The notes: a model not told the origin generated them from the letters alone. A stretch of 64,000 bases of DNA from Pseudomonas sp. TMP9 (GCF_037943105.1 NZ_CP149803.1:2522001-2586000), one strand, 5' to 3'. Shown: positions 16,161 to 25,272, counted from the first letter of the stretch. A program made the numbers and translations.

Positions 16161-17114
16161 TCAGAATCGGGTTTGGATATCCATTGCCTGGGCGCGCAGC
16201 GCAATGCGGCCGCCTGGGCGGTTTGCACGGTTTTGAGCAACAGCACGGGAAAGCTCATCTACTGCGTCTTGCGGGCTTTGCATACGGTCAGCCAAGCCTG
16301 CGGCAATACCGGCCTTGCCACGGAACAACCCAGCCTCAGTGGCAATGACTTGCTGCACGGACAGGCCGCGATAATCAGCCACTGCCTCTACGAACAACTG
16401 GTAGCTTTCTTGCACCAGGTCGTTGAGGAACTTGAGCGACTGATCTGTCAGCGGCTCGTGCGGGCTCAGATCGTTTTTGTGTGCCCCGGCAAACACGGTG
16501 GTCACCTTGACCCCCATGTTTTCCTCCATCTTGGAGCGGTCCATGTGGCTGGCGATCACGCCAATGGAGCCAAGGCCGCTGGTCTGACTAACCACCAGCT
16601 CACTGCAGGCTGAGCCGATCAGGTAGCCGCCGCTGTAAGCCATGTAGTTAACGATGCCGGTGATAGGCTTCCGCAACGACATAGCGCGGATATCCGCCGC
16701 CAGTTCAAACGCACCCACTGCGGCGCCACCGGGGCTGTCGATATCAAGCACCACGCGCTCAACCAGCGGGTCCGCGACCGCTTGGCGGATCTGCGCGCGC
16801 AGCCCTTCGTAGCTTGTCATGGTTTCGCAAGCGTTGATGTGGCCACCACGGCTCACGAGAATGCCGCTGACGGGGATCACCTCAATGCCCGTGTTGCCAA
16901 TGGCCACACGGCGGTTGTGTTCCTCCCGCTCCAGGCGGGCGCCATAATCTTCATCGTCACGCCATAGGCCAGCCCCAGCAGCGGCTGGCCCGATGTTGAT
17001 GATGTTGAGGTTCATCGTTTGATTGGCCCAGCGCACACCCAGATCGAGCATGTCAGGCGCAACCAGTAACGGTTGGTTGAACAGCAGGCTTGCCGCTCTC
17101 AGGTACTGTTTCAT
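16161..17114 (-). CDS. S49-family prohead maturation protease
   Basis: A 317-aa protein related to SppA/S49 serine peptidases. VLDIDSPGGAAVGAFELAAD is the oxyanion-side motif, and the nucleophile is the serine of NYMAYSGGYLIGSA. GLGSIGVIASHMDRSK and AVADYRGLSVQQV also match the family. In this operon position, such enzymes cut the scaffold domain of the capsid protein during prohead maturation. The ATG overlaps the portal stop as ATGA. Confidence 0.9.
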   Translation of the reverse strand: MKQYLRAASLLFNQPLLVAPDMLDLGVRWANQTMNLNIINIGPAAAGAGLWRDDEDYGARLEREEHNRRVAIGNTGIEVIPVSGILVSRGGHINACETMTSYEGLRAQIRQAVADPLVERVVLDIDSPGGAAVGAFELAADIRAMSLRKPITGIVNYMAYSGGYLIGSACSELVVSQTSGLGSIGVIASHMDRSKMEENMGVKVTTVFAGAHKNDLSPHEPLTDQSLKFLNDLVQESYQLFVEAVADYRGLSVQQVIATEAGLFRGKAGIAAGLADRMQSPQDAVDELSRAVAQNRANRPGGRIALRAQAMDIQTRF

Positions 17115-18382
17115 TGGGCAAGCATCCTTTCGATTTCGAGCTGCTGGACTTCCAGCTGTGCCCGGACTTTCGGGTTGGTGAGATCCGCACCACCTTTGGT
17201 GGAGTCGACCATGTTCAACGGCTGCAGGTAGATATCGCCACCGGCAACCGGAGGCATGTTCTCCAGTCGCCGAATGTCGTTAACGCTGAGCCAGCCCCAT
17301 TGCCGGCCAATGGCATAGGCCTCATAGCGGCTCTTTTGGTCACCGCGCAATAGGCCGGACAGGTTGAACTCAATGAAGTACTTGCGCCGGTCCTGCGGCA
17401 GCAGGAAGTCGCGCATCATTGCCTGCTCGTGGCGCTTAACCCATGGCAGCAAGCCGAATACCACGAACTGGATCAGCAGCTGCTCGATGGTGTTGTAGTT
17501 GGCCTTCTCAAGGTCGTTGAGCATGGGCAGCGGGATCTTGTACATCCGCGCTATGTCCGCAGCAGCCAGCTTGAGGATCGCGACAATCTCAGCATCCACG
17601 TTATTCATGGATACCGGCTTGAAGGTCATACCCTCTTGCAGCATGGCGACCTTTTTGGCGTTATCCATGCCGCCGAATTTGGCACCCCATTGATCAAGGA
17701 TGCGGTCGATTGACCCTTGATCCTTGATTGCCGGTGCCTCACGCGGGCGCTCGATCACACCCGAGATCGCAACGCCGTTGGCGAACGATTTGTTGGTGTA
17801 CTGCCGCACGGCCTGGGCAAGCCCAACGGACTCGGCATGCAGCTCAATAGGCGACATACCCAAGTAGTTGTTAGTGCTGCCCCAGCGCACATGATGAATC
17901 ATGCGCATCGGCACCGGCTCACCGGCGCCAATGCGGTAATAGGGCAGCATGTCGCCGCCTTTCAATACCTGAGTTTTGTCGTTATCCAGCGGCCAGAGCG
18001 CGGAAACGTTACCGTCTTCACGGCGGTCAATCCAGCTGAAGCCGTTGCCCCGCAGGCCGAGGGCGATCTGCCGGCCTTCAAGGTATTCGTATGGGGTTTG
18101 AAACCCATTGGGCTGGTAACGCAGCACGTCGTACAGCGGGTGGTTGATGGCCGACTCACGCTGGCCTTTGTCTTTGCGCTCGTACACCTCAAGCGGTAGC
18201 TGCGCCATGCTCTCAGCCAGCAAGGTGACGCAGTTTTGCAGGATGGGCAGCCCCATGGCTGACTCTGGCGTGACAACCACCCCGGCGCTGTTGCGGCCCG
18301 AGCCGATCAGGCCGCGCCAAAAGCCGCTATCAACATCAGTCAAACTACCCTGGCCGGGGCCGAGAGCGCTGGAAAAGAACAT
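17111..18382 (-). CDS. Portal protein
   Basis: A 423-aa HK97-type portal protein. Typical blocks are PESAMGLPILQNCVTLLAES near the N-terminus, PLYDVLRYQPNGFQTPYEY, HHVRWGSTNNYLGMSPIEL, and GLLPWVKRHEQAMMRDFLLP. It forms the dodecameric DNA channel at the capsid vertex and docks the terminase. It lies between a small membrane-protein gene and the prohead protease. Confidence 0.92.
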   Translation of the reverse strand: MFFSSALGPGQGSLTDVDSGFWRGLIGSGRNSAGVVVTPESAMGLPILQNCVTLLAESMAQLPLEVYERKDKGQRESAINHPLYDVLRYQPNGFQTPYEYLEGRQIALGLRGNGFSWIDRREDGNVSALWPLDNDKTQVLKGGDMLPYYRIGAGEPVPMRMIHHVRWGSTNNYLGMSPIELHAESVGLAQAVRQYTNKSFANGVAISGVIERPREAPAIKDQGSIDRILDQWGAKFGGMDNAKKVAMLQEGMTFKPVSMNNVDAEIVAILKLAAADIARMYKIPLPMLNDLEKANYNTIEQLLIQFVVFGLLPWVKRHEQAMMRDFLLPQDRRKYFIEFNLSGLLRGDQKSRYEAYAIGRQWGWLSVNDIRRLENMPPVAGGDIYLQPLNMVDSTKGGADLTNPKVRAQLEVQQLEIERMLAQ

Positions 18383-18384
18383 GC

Positions 18385-18561
18385 TCAGCCTCCCAAGTTA
18401 GAACGCTGCACGGCGGCAGCTCGATCAGCCAAACGCGACCAAGCCAGTAAACCGAGGCCAGCAACAATGAATGCAGCCGGGGCATTAAGTTGATACACGC
18501 CCGCCACCAGCAGGCCAAAGCCCAACAAGCCGGCGAGCCAGGAAGCGATGAGCAGTTTCAT
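18385..18561 (-). CDS. Small membrane protein between terminase and portal genes (58 aa)
   Basis: A 58-aa frame starting MKLLIASWLAGLLGFG. Its ATG overlaps the terminase stop as ATGA, and its stop lies two bases before the portal start. Two hydrophobic stretches, about residues 3-24 and 28-41, are joined by YQLNAP and followed by a basic tail (RLADRAAAVQRS), so it is probably a two-span membrane hairpin. Tight packing in the operon supports it being real. The function is unknown. Confidence 0.7.
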   Translation of the reverse strand: MKLLIASWLAGLLGFGLLVAGVYQLNAPAAFIVAGLGLLAWSRLADRAAAVQRSNLGG

Positions 18562-20387
18562 ATACCGACGCCTTGATCATAAATTGAGGTACCACCCCCA
18601 GTCGGGGTAGAGCCGCTAATACCGGTACCCATGACAGCAGCAACAATGCCGTCGATGCGCCCGGTGGCTTTTGACTTGTCGACCTTGCGGTTGCCTGCTG
18701 GGTCTGAGGTGATCACCGCGTTGCCGGCGCACCAGGTCATCACCGGGTTACCGTCATGGCGTAGGGTTTCAACCACCTCTACTGAGGTCTCACTGACCAA
18801 CTCCCATTCAGCGGCGTCAAGGTCTATAACCTCTGCTTGCCCTGCCATGCCGAGCAGGCGACGCTCAAACTCATCCACCGCTGGTGACATGGACTGATAG
18901 CCCTGGCCGAAGCCCTTCATCGTCGGCAGGCTGATGTCGTGCTCTTCCATCAATTGCAGCAGATCCTCGATACGCCAGCGGTCATAGGCGATCTCGACAA
19001 CATCGAAATAGGAGCAGATTGTTTGCAGCCGCCGTAGCACGTGCAGTTTGCTGATGGCCCGGCCCGGGGTTGTTTCTAAATGCCCTTCACGAATCCACAC
19101 GCCGTAGGGCACCTGGTCGCGCTTCTCGCGCTCTTCAAGCTCGTGATCAGGTATCCAGAAGTACGGCAGCAGCCGCCAGTGCGGGTCAGCCGCCGTGGGG
19201 TAGAACACCAACACGAACGCAGTCAGATCCTGAGTACTGGCCAAGTCGAGCCCACCAACACAAGGCCGGTCGCGCAGCATGCGCATGGGCACCGGCTGGC
19301 ATGCCTCGGTCCATACGTCGTAAGAGATCCATGGCGAGGTCGCCTGGGTCCACTCGCAGAAGTTCAGCCGCCTTACGACTGACTCTTTGCTGGGCATGCC
19401 GCGTGCTTCCTGCACCTGCTCACGCAGATACTGGCGGCCAGGGATGCCGTCTGTTTGCCCCTCTGCAATGAAGTCCAGCGATGGGTTTACCTTCGCCCAG
19501 CAGCTTTCATCCTTGATCGGATCATCGCCCTCATCGAGCGAACAGATGAATGCAAAGAGGCTGTCGCCTTCCTGCGAGCCGTTGCACACGCGAATGCCCA
19601 GGTCATGGTACTGACCGGCAACGCTCTTTTTGTCTGAGCCGCTGTTGGTGATCATGGCGATCAGCGCTTTGCGGCGGCTCTTTGTGCCAGCGCGCATCAT
19701 GTCTACGGCGCTGGCGTTCTTGTGCTCGTGCAGCTCATCAATCAGCCCCATGTGCGGGCGCGGGCCAGACTGGCCTTCGTCGGAACTGATCGGGCGAAAG
19801 AACGAAAAGCTGCTGGGGTAGTAAAGGTTCCAAACCTTTTCGTCACGGCCGGACTGCACCAGGCGGGACGCCAGCTTGGTCGACATATTGACCATGGCCA
19901 CCGCATCGCGGAACAGGATCATGGCCTGGTCACGCTTGGTCGCGGCGGCGTAGATCTCAGCGCGCTGTTCACCGTCAGCCACCAAGCCATAGAGGCCGAT
20001 GCCAGCTAGCAGTGGTGACTTGCCGGAACCCTTGCCGGTTTCAATGTAGGCGATACGAAAGCGACGGAACCCGTCGACGGTGTACCAACCAAACAGCGAG
20101 CCGACAATGAAGGCCTGCCATGGCGCAAGCAGGAAAGCCTGGCCCTCATACTCGCCGCCGTTGAGGCAGAGCACATCCTCAAAAAAGCCAATGGCGCGGC
20201 TGGCCGCTTCCAGATCCCAGACCAACCCACGCAGCGGACCTTCAACCAGGTCACGCAAGTGGCGTTTGCAGGCGTTGCGAATATCCGGGCCAGCAACGAT
20301 CTGATCACCCAATACCGCACTGGCGAACGCGGTTACACGGTCACCCTGCTCAGGTGAAGTAGCGCTCGGCGGCGTCTCTTGGTCCAT
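18558..20387 (-). CDS. terL: Terminase large subunit
   Basis: A 609-aa phage packaging ATPase-nuclease. Walker A is IETGKGSGKSPLLAG and Walker B is MGLIDELHEH. The C-terminal nuclease domain begins near VGGLDLASTQDLTAFVL, which carries the first metal-binding aspartate. The chosen start is MDQETPPSA, 38 bases inside the small-subunit gene, with AAGGTGAG nine bases before it; a longer frame upstream is antisense-like and lacks an SD. It cuts concatemers and drives DNA into proheads through the portal. Confidence 0.92.
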   Translation of the reverse strand: MDQETPPSATSPEQGDRVTAFASAVLGDQIVAGPDIRNACKRHLRDLVEGPLRGLVWDLEAASRAIGFFEDVLCLNGGEYEGQAFLLAPWQAFIVGSLFGWYTVDGFRRFRIAYIETGKGSGKSPLLAGIGLYGLVADGEQRAEIYAAATKRDQAMILFRDAVAMVNMSTKLASRLVQSGRDEKVWNLYYPSSFSFFRPISSDEGQSGPRPHMGLIDELHEHKNASAVDMMRAGTKSRRKALIAMITNSGSDKKSVAGQYHDLGIRVCNGSQEGDSLFAFICSLDEGDDPIKDESCWAKVNPSLDFIAEGQTDGIPGRQYLREQVQEARGMPSKESVVRRLNFCEWTQATSPWISYDVWTEACQPVPMRMLRDRPCVGGLDLASTQDLTAFVLVFYPTAADPHWRLLPYFWIPDHELEEREKRDQVPYGVWIREGHLETTPGRAISKLHVLRRLQTICSYFDVVEIAYDRWRIEDLLQLMEEHDISLPTMKGFGQGYQSMSPAVDEFERRLLGMAGQAEVIDLDAAEWELVSETSVEVVETLRHDGNPVMTWCAGNAVITSDPAGNRKVDKSKATGRIDGIVAAVMGTGISGSTPTGGGTSIYDQGVGI

Positions 20388-20880
20388 TGGGAAATAACTC
20401 ACCTTGCGGCGCGGCGGGCTTGAGGCCTCGGCGGGCAAGCGGCGTGAGACCGAACTGGCGGCCGAGATCATCGGCGCGGCGCTGGGCGTCGTTGCGTAGC
20501 TTGCGCCAGATGGAGAGATCCTTCGCACCCGTGCGGTATGTCTGTACGTCGCCGCCGCGTGGCGTCAGCGCGTTGTTGTTGATCTCGCGTATCGCAAGGG
20601 TGAAGCGCTGATACTCCGCCACAGCCTCGCAGTACTGACCCAGCGCCTGGCCATCCAGGCGAGTGACCAACCCCAGTGCCAGCAAAGCGGGGATCAGCTG
20701 ATCCCACTCGCGGCCAGCAGAGTCATCGAGCCAATCAGGCTTATCAGGTGCCTCAACCGGAACGGCGGGCTTGGCCACCTCTTCCAGCAGATCCTTGGGG
20801 TTGCGCTTGCTCCGATTACCTTGGAGCAGATGCAGAACAGCGGGCTGGGCTGTACGGCCAGAGTTGCCATTCCCAGACAT
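20350..20880 (-). CDS. terS: Terminase small subunit (P27 family)
   Basis: A 176-aa protein with the P27-type pattern: PDWLDDSAGREWDQLIPALL, then LALGLVTRLDGQALGQYCEA and TYRTGAKDLSIWRKL. It recognises the cos/pac region and recruits the large subunit. It lies just after the HNH nuclease gene, the order seen in HK97-like cos phages. The ATG and following residues (MSGNGNSGRTAQPA) fit family N-termini. Confidence 0.88.
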   Translation of the reverse strand: MSGNGNSGRTAQPAVLHLLQGNRSKRNPKDLLEEVAKPAVPVEAPDKPDWLDDSAGREWDQLIPALLALGLVTRLDGQALGQYCEAVAEYQRFTLAIREINNNALTPRGGDVQTYRTGAKDLSIWRKLRNDAQRRADDLGRQFGLTPLARRGLKPAAPQGELFPNGPRDAAERYFT

Positions 20881-20984
20881 AAACCACCTCAGATTTCACG
20901 TAGCAACGTGCACTACCAGAAAGGGGTCACCCCCCATTTTTCCCGGCGTTGCGAACCGAGTTCCATATGTCGTTCGATACTCGC

Positions 20985-21030
20985 CAGATTGGGGGTTTTT
21001 AACCCCCCCTACCCCGGGGCGCGGAGATTC
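20985..21030. other. Candidate cos region
   Basis: This short segment between the terminase small-subunit start and the 3' end of the HNH gene contains an inverted repeat (GGGGGTT / AACCCCC) next to TACCCCGGGGCGCGG, which has a CCCCGGGG palindrome. In HK97-like phages with an HNH-TerS-TerL block, the cos site is near here and often GC-rich. Assignment is by position and composition only. Confidence 0.35.
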
Positions 21031-21383
21031 CAGTGATGGCGCGGATCGTGCGGCCGGCCTTCATCGCTGCAGCCACGGTGGGCCGACTTTTCCATCCGCT
21101 GCTTGGTCGAGTCGTGGCAGACCTTGCAGAGCGATTGCCAGTTGCTGCGATCCCAGAACAATTTCCAGGCTTTGGCTATCTGGTCAGGGCAGCCACTCAA
21201 CTTGGCGTCACCCAGCTTATGAGCAACGATGTGGTCGACCACGCTGGCGGCAACCAGCAGGTCCTTATTCTGGCAGAACCGGCAGAGCGGGCTGCGGCGC
21301 AGGAAGTCAGCACGAGCCAGCTTCCAGCGGTAGCCGTAGCCCTTGGCCGAACTGCTCAGCTTCTTGGGCTTACGCATCGCCAT
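21009..21383 (-). CDS. HNH endonuclease
   Basis: A protein of 124 aa (122 if the ATG two codons later is used; neither start has a clear SD, and both overlap the holin gene). The motifs are CRFC for zinc, then SVVDHIVAHKLG, NWQSLCKVCHDSTKQRM, giving the CxxC / DH / N / CxxCH layout of phage HNH nucleases. In HK97-like phages the neighbouring HNH protein works with the terminase in cos cleavage. Confidence 0.88.
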   Translation of the reverse strand: MAMRKPKKLSSSAKGYGYRWKLARADFLRRSPLCRFCQNKDLLVAASVVDHIVAHKLGDAKLSGCPDQIAKAWKLFWDRSNWQSLCKVCHDSTKQRMEKSAHRGCSDEGRPHDPRHHWNLRAPG

Positions 21384-21726
21384 CAGCCCGAGGCTTACTG
21401 GGCACGTCACACACCCCAACCTTCTTCGCCAACCAGCGCGCGTAGATGGCGCCGGTGATGTCAGCACCCAGCAGGCCGACGCCAATAGCCAAGGCGCCAG
21501 CCACATAAGGATCTTTCCAAAACGCCAGAGCCAGCAACAGCGTGGCCATACCAAACAGCGCCGAGCTGCCGAACCGCAGCAGCACACGCTTGATGATCTC
21601 CGACATCGCAACCCCAGGCAGATCAGCCTGGCGCATCTCGCCAACCAACCCAGCCAGAGCAACCAATACCAGTAACCACGTTGGCAAATTCTCTAAGCCC
21701 TGCTGCATTTGCTGTTCAGTCGACAT
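21370..21726 (-). CDS. Phage holin (LydA-like)
   Basis: A 118-aa protein with a start at MSTEQQMQQGLENLP, preceded by GGAG eight bases upstream. Hydrophobic segments cover about residues 15-27 (WLLVLVALAGLVG), 55-72 (ALFGMATLLLALAF) and 78-95 (VAGALAIGVGLLGADITGA), the three-span pattern of this holin group. It would make the lytic pores in the inner membrane. No endolysin gene lies next to it; one may lie left of the window. Confidence 0.78.
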   Translation of the reverse strand: MSTEQQMQQGLENLPTWLLVLVALAGLVGEMRQADLPGVAMSEIIKRVLLRFGSSALFGMATLLLALAFWKDPYVAGALAIGVGLLGADITGAIYARWLAKKVGVCDVPSKPRADGDA

Positions 21727-21749
21727 ACCGGGCTCCTGCTGCCGGAAAC

Positions 21750-21775
21750 AAAAAAGCCCCACCGAGTGGCGGGGC
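21750..21775 (-). terminator. Terminator just upstream of the holin gene (tR'-like)
   Basis: GCCCC / GGGGC with an inner CC/GG pair, followed by six T residues on the minus strand. It is the second of two terminators between the presumed late promoter and the holin. Confidence 0.75.
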
Positions 21776-21843
21776 CTGAAATAGGCGGCTCATCCATGAG
21801 CCATGGCGTTCTGACCAGGGCGGGGACCCCAAACGCCAAAAAC

Positions 21844-21867
21844 AAAAAACCCGGCGCGGTGGCCGGG
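21844..21867 (-). terminator. Terminator in the late leader (tR'-like)
   Basis: CCCGGC / GCCGGG stem followed by six T residues on the minus strand. It is the first of the tandem pair downstream of the presumed late promoter. Confidence 0.75.
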
Positions 21868-22305
21868 TTTGGGTGAGGTCTCTAGTTGCGTACCTCTCTG
21901 AACGTGCCTGATTTATACCCCTCCAATCCGGTGGCAGCAAGGGCGCGACACTGCCACCCCCGCAATCAACGGCAACGCACCGGCAATCAGCGGCCATATA
22001 ACGTAACTGGCTCCAGCGCCGCAGGCATGCACCCCACCAGCCCTACCACACCAAAGACAAGTGCGACGTTTGCAACGCCGCAAAATCAAGGTGCTGACCT
22101 TCCGTCCTACTATTTATTAAGTTCTCCATATAGAGGGAGAAATTAATTAACGCTGCGCGTGATGCGCGCGCGTGATGGTGTGCGCTTGTGCTATGCGGGA
22201 GTGGCGGCAATTGGTAGGACGGTGCGCCGTCGCCAGCTACTACGCGGCATACAGCCGTTCCGCTAGCAAGAACACAGGCGGGCCGTGCTGGGTCGCGAGG
22301 CGTAA

Positions 22306-22665
22306 TCACGCCGCACGCTCCAGCAACATGCCCGCAATCTCCAGATGCGCCGAATGCAGACGCGCATAAAACTGCGTGCGACCACACCCGCAGTGCGCCC
22401 ACTTCTGCCGCTCCAGGCTCTCATGGTTCAGATAGTGCTCACGCACAACCTGCGCCAATGGCCAGGCTAAGTGCTTGTTCACGATCACCTCAATGTCCGC
22501 ACTCCAACTCAGCAGCATTTTCGGCCCGCCGCGCGAGCCACGTATCAGCTCGCCCTTACAGTCCATCAACTGCCCCAGCATGCTGCTGCCAGAGCCGCCG
22601 GCACCAACACCGCCGTGCATATCGCGCGCCCATAGCTGCAACATCTCATCCATCTCGGGAATCAA
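22306..22665 (-). CDS. Q-like late antiterminator
   Basis: A protein of 119 aa if it starts at the TTG that overlaps the primase stop (TTTTGA) eight bases after GGAG; the first ATG, four codons later, has no SD. The N-terminal EMLQLWARDMHGGVGAGGSG and the helical middle (AWPLAQVVREHYLNH, GCGRTQFYARLHSAHLEIAG) resemble the DUF1133/phage antiterminator Q group. Its place as the last early gene before a terminator-rich late leader supports the call. Confidence 0.65.
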   Translation of the reverse strand: MIPEMDEMLQLWARDMHGGVGAGGSGSSMLGQLMDCKGELIRGSRGGPKMLLSWSADIEVIVNKHLAWPLAQVVREHYLNHESLERQKWAHCGCGRTQFYARLHSAHLEIAGMLLERAA

Positions 22666-24884
22666 AACGCACTCTCCTGCTGAGTAATGGGTGTCCCGCG
22701 CTTCCACTCAGCTGGCTTCACGTACTCATAACTGCGCACACCACCTGGGCCGCTGCCCTTGCGCCGGCGCGGCCACTTCAGCCGGTGCATAATCTTGCCG
22801 ATACGCATCTGCTCCGGCTTGCCCCAATGGCTTGGGTCTATGTTCAGCGCATGCTCAAGCAGGTTCGCGCCCGTAACTGTCTCCCCGATATGCTTCTCGG
22901 CCAGGTAAGTTATCACCAGGTCCTCCCACATATCCGCCTGATAACGCTGGTCTTGCTCGGCGGCAAAGATATCAGCCTCCTCGCGCTCAACCCACCATGG
23001 CTCACCTGCGCGAAAGCAGGCTACCGCCTCGGCCCAGAGTTGATCACGGTCGGCTCGTAGGCCTTCGAGATCCACCTTGGTGCACATCACCGGCCAGTAA
23101 CGGCGGTTGCCCGTGTCGTCTTTCAGGTATTCGTCTTGGTTAGTGGTGCCGATAAACACACTCTGGCGCGGCACATCGAGCATCCGCCGCCCGTAGCTCT
23201 CACGGTACGTGTCGATAGAGGATGAAACAAACTGCTTGGCCTTGGTCGACTCCGCCTTGTTCAGGCTATCCAGCTCGGCCATCTCAACAATCCACTTGCC
23301 CCGGATCGCCTGATAAGCGTCTTTGCTGCTCAAGTCGAATGACGTATCCATAAACCATTCGCCGCCCAGAATACGTGCCGCTGTCGACTTACCCGCACCC
23401 TGCAACCCTTCCAAAATCAGCATCGAGTCCGCCTTGCAGCCCGGCTTGCACACCCGCGCCACCGCCGATAGCATCCAGCGCTTGCCCACCTTACGGGTGT
23501 ACTCAGTGTCGATAACGCCCAGCCGATCCTGCAGCCAAAGCTCAAGACGTGGCGACCCATCCCACTCCAAGCCGTTCAAGTACTCACGCACCGGGTGCAC
23601 CGAATTATCCGCTGCCACCGAACTAACGGCCTCCACCACATGGGTGGACTTAACCCGCAAGCCGTACACATCAGCCAGCCACAACGTCACCTTGATATCG
23701 TCCAGGTCGCTCCAATCGCCGGCAGCACCGCCATACGGTGGAGTACGCAGCTTGCGAGTTTTAGAGCTGAACGAGTCCCAGGTAATCACCCCGTCCCAGC
23801 GCTGATCGTTACCCAGAATCAACGCCACGTTGTAAGGGTGCGCGATCAAACCGCCCTTCTCAGCGTACTGCAGCTTTTCCCGCCAAGCCTCAGCCGTGGC
23901 CGGGCGCACCACGGCCAGCACCTGCCGGCGCACTGCATCCAAGCCATCGGCAACGTGCAGGTCGTTAAAGTCCGTCCAACCATCCTCACGGTCGGTATCA
24001 AACACCGGGACAACCACCTGGCCGCCCACTACCAGTGCCGCATTGCCAGCTTTCAGTACGCCCGTATTCACGGGCTGGCCATTGATCACCGTCTTCCAGT
24101 CATCATCCGCGCAGAACACCAGCTGCCGTCCCGGATACCGCCCGCGCATCGCCTGCGCCACCGGCAATAGGTTGCCCGCATCAAAACACACGCACACCGT
24201 GAGCGAGGTTGCCATGTGAAGGCTGGCACCGGTGGCGTAGCCCTCGGCAATGAGGATCACATCACCCGGCTCAGGCTCAGGGCCAATCAGGTGGAATGCG
24301 CCCTCTTTCTCCAAGCCATACGGCCAATAGGTTTTGTTGCGCCCAGTTTTCGCCTGCTTCTCGGGGTACAGCACCTGCAGCCCGACAATATCGCCCTTCA
24401 CATTGCGCATTGGCACAAACGCCGTGCCGCTCTTCGCCTTGTAACGCAGGCCCATACCAACAACCCGCTTGGCGTCCAAGTAGACCGAACCGCCCTTTTC
24501 GGATAACGACTTCCACATACCCGCAGCACGCCGGGCGGCAGAGCGATGCTTGTACTGCTCGGCCAAGGCCGCTTTACGCTGGCCCTCCTCGGCGCGGGCC
24601 TTCATCACCGCGCGATCCTCAGTGCTCAGCCGCACGCCCTTGGGCTTAATCTTGTGCCAGCTGCCTTTCTCACCGGAGCGCCAATCACCGAACGAGCCGC
24701 AATACAGGGTTTTACCGTCGCCAGTCATGTGCTCATAAATCACATACCAACCGGTTTTCTCCGGGGCCTTATCGCCCTCGCACTCACAGCGTGCGCGCTT
24801 ACCGATCAGCAACGGCGTTTCAGGGTTCAGGCCCCCGGCCTGCAACTGGGCCAGCACGTCATCGAGCAGATTAAGGTTAGACAT
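22662..24884 (-). CDS. Phage DNA primase-helicase (Toprim plus VirE-type ATPase)
   Basis: A 740-aa protein with a start at MSNLNLLDDVLAQL. The N-terminal region binds nucleic acid (CECEGDKAPEKTGWYVIYEH). A Toprim domain follows: VILIAEGYATGASLHMA near residue 206 and QLVFCADDDWKT near 254. The C-terminal half is a virulence-associated-E-type ATPase: LEGLQGAGKSTAARILGG near residue 488, KWIVEMAELDSLNKAE for Walker B, and FIGTTNQDEYLKDDTGNRRY. It primes and unwinds phage DNA. Overlaps of a few bases with both neighbours indicate one early leftward operon. Confidence 0.88.
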   Translation of the reverse strand: MSNLNLLDDVLAQLQAGGLNPETPLLIGKRARCECEGDKAPEKTGWYVIYEHMTGDGKTLYCGSFGDWRSGEKGSWHKIKPKGVRLSTEDRAVMKARAEEGQRKAALAEQYKHRSAARRAAGMWKSLSEKGGSVYLDAKRVVGMGLRYKAKSGTAFVPMRNVKGDIVGLQVLYPEKQAKTGRNKTYWPYGLEKEGAFHLIGPEPEPGDVILIAEGYATGASLHMATSLTVCVCFDAGNLLPVAQAMRGRYPGRQLVFCADDDWKTVINGQPVNTGVLKAGNAALVVGGQVVVPVFDTDREDGWTDFNDLHVADGLDAVRRQVLAVVRPATAEAWREKLQYAEKGGLIAHPYNVALILGNDQRWDGVITWDSFSSKTRKLRTPPYGGAAGDWSDLDDIKVTLWLADVYGLRVKSTHVVEAVSSVAADNSVHPVREYLNGLEWDGSPRLELWLQDRLGVIDTEYTRKVGKRWMLSAVARVCKPGCKADSMLILEGLQGAGKSTAARILGGEWFMDTSFDLSSKDAYQAIRGKWIVEMAELDSLNKAESTKAKQFVSSSIDTYRESYGRRMLDVPRQSVFIGTTNQDEYLKDDTGNRRYWPVMCTKVDLEGLRADRDQLWAEAVACFRAGEPWWVEREEADIFAAEQDQRYQADMWEDLVITYLAEKHIGETVTGANLLEHALNIDPSHWGKPEQMRIGKIMHRLKWPRRRKGSGPGGVRSYEYVKPAEWKRGTPITQQESAF

Positions 24885-25272
24885 GGCCAGCACCCTCAGA
24901 AGCGCGCTCACAGGACACATCTACCAGCGCAATCAGGTACTCAATTGCATCTAGTCCGCACTGGTTACCATCAAAAACAAAGCGCGCTTGAGCGATCAGA
25001 TCAGGAGGCAATCGATCGACTCGGCAGCCGGCTTCATAAAGCACATGTGTGCCAGCCTGCAAGCCAGCAAGATTATCCCACTTACGAATGTGCAAGCCCG
25101 GCCAGGTACCGCCAAAGACCAGATCAAGGCGCACAGCCGGCTTGGCATTGCGGCCAGCCAGCTCAGCAATATCCGCTTGAGCATCCGCCACCAAGTAGGC
25201 GATGTAAGCCGGACCGGCCTTCGCCACAAGCCTTGGATCAATAGCCGCCCAACGCTCAATAGACTTCCTCAT
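24877..25272 (-). CDS. Early phage protein of unknown function (131 aa)
   Basis: A 131-aa protein, overlapping the TraR-like gene (ATGA) and the primase gene by a few bases. It begins MRKSIERWAAIDPRLVAKAG and contains LDLVFGGTWPGLHIRKWDNL. No motif is recognised. Operon position suggests a role in phage replication. Confidence 0.65.
   Translation of the reverse strand: MRKSIERWAAIDPRLVAKAGPAYIAYLVADAQADIAELAGRNAKPAVRLDLVFGGTWPGLHIRKWDNLAGLQAGTHVLYEAGCRVDRLPPDLIAQARFVFDGNQCGLDAIEYLIALVDVSCERASEGAGHV

Larger units (their letters stand above)
21727..22305 (-). promoter_or_regulatory. Late control region between Q-like gene and holin (no gene seen)
   Basis: This stretch has no convincing coding frame. 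It holds two tandem minus-strand terminators in its left third and AT-rich sequence near 22100-22150, including the inverted repeat TTCTCC / GGAGAA around CTCTATAT. Its place between the Q-like gene and the first late gene matches the lambda PR'/tR' arrangement, where the late promoter is followed by a terminator that Q overrides. I cannot fix the promoter hexamers. Confidence 0.45.

Noticed and set aside
22043..22402. Minus frame of 119 codons in the late control region
   Set aside because: No SD, overlaps the end of the Q-like gene, composition not gene-like.
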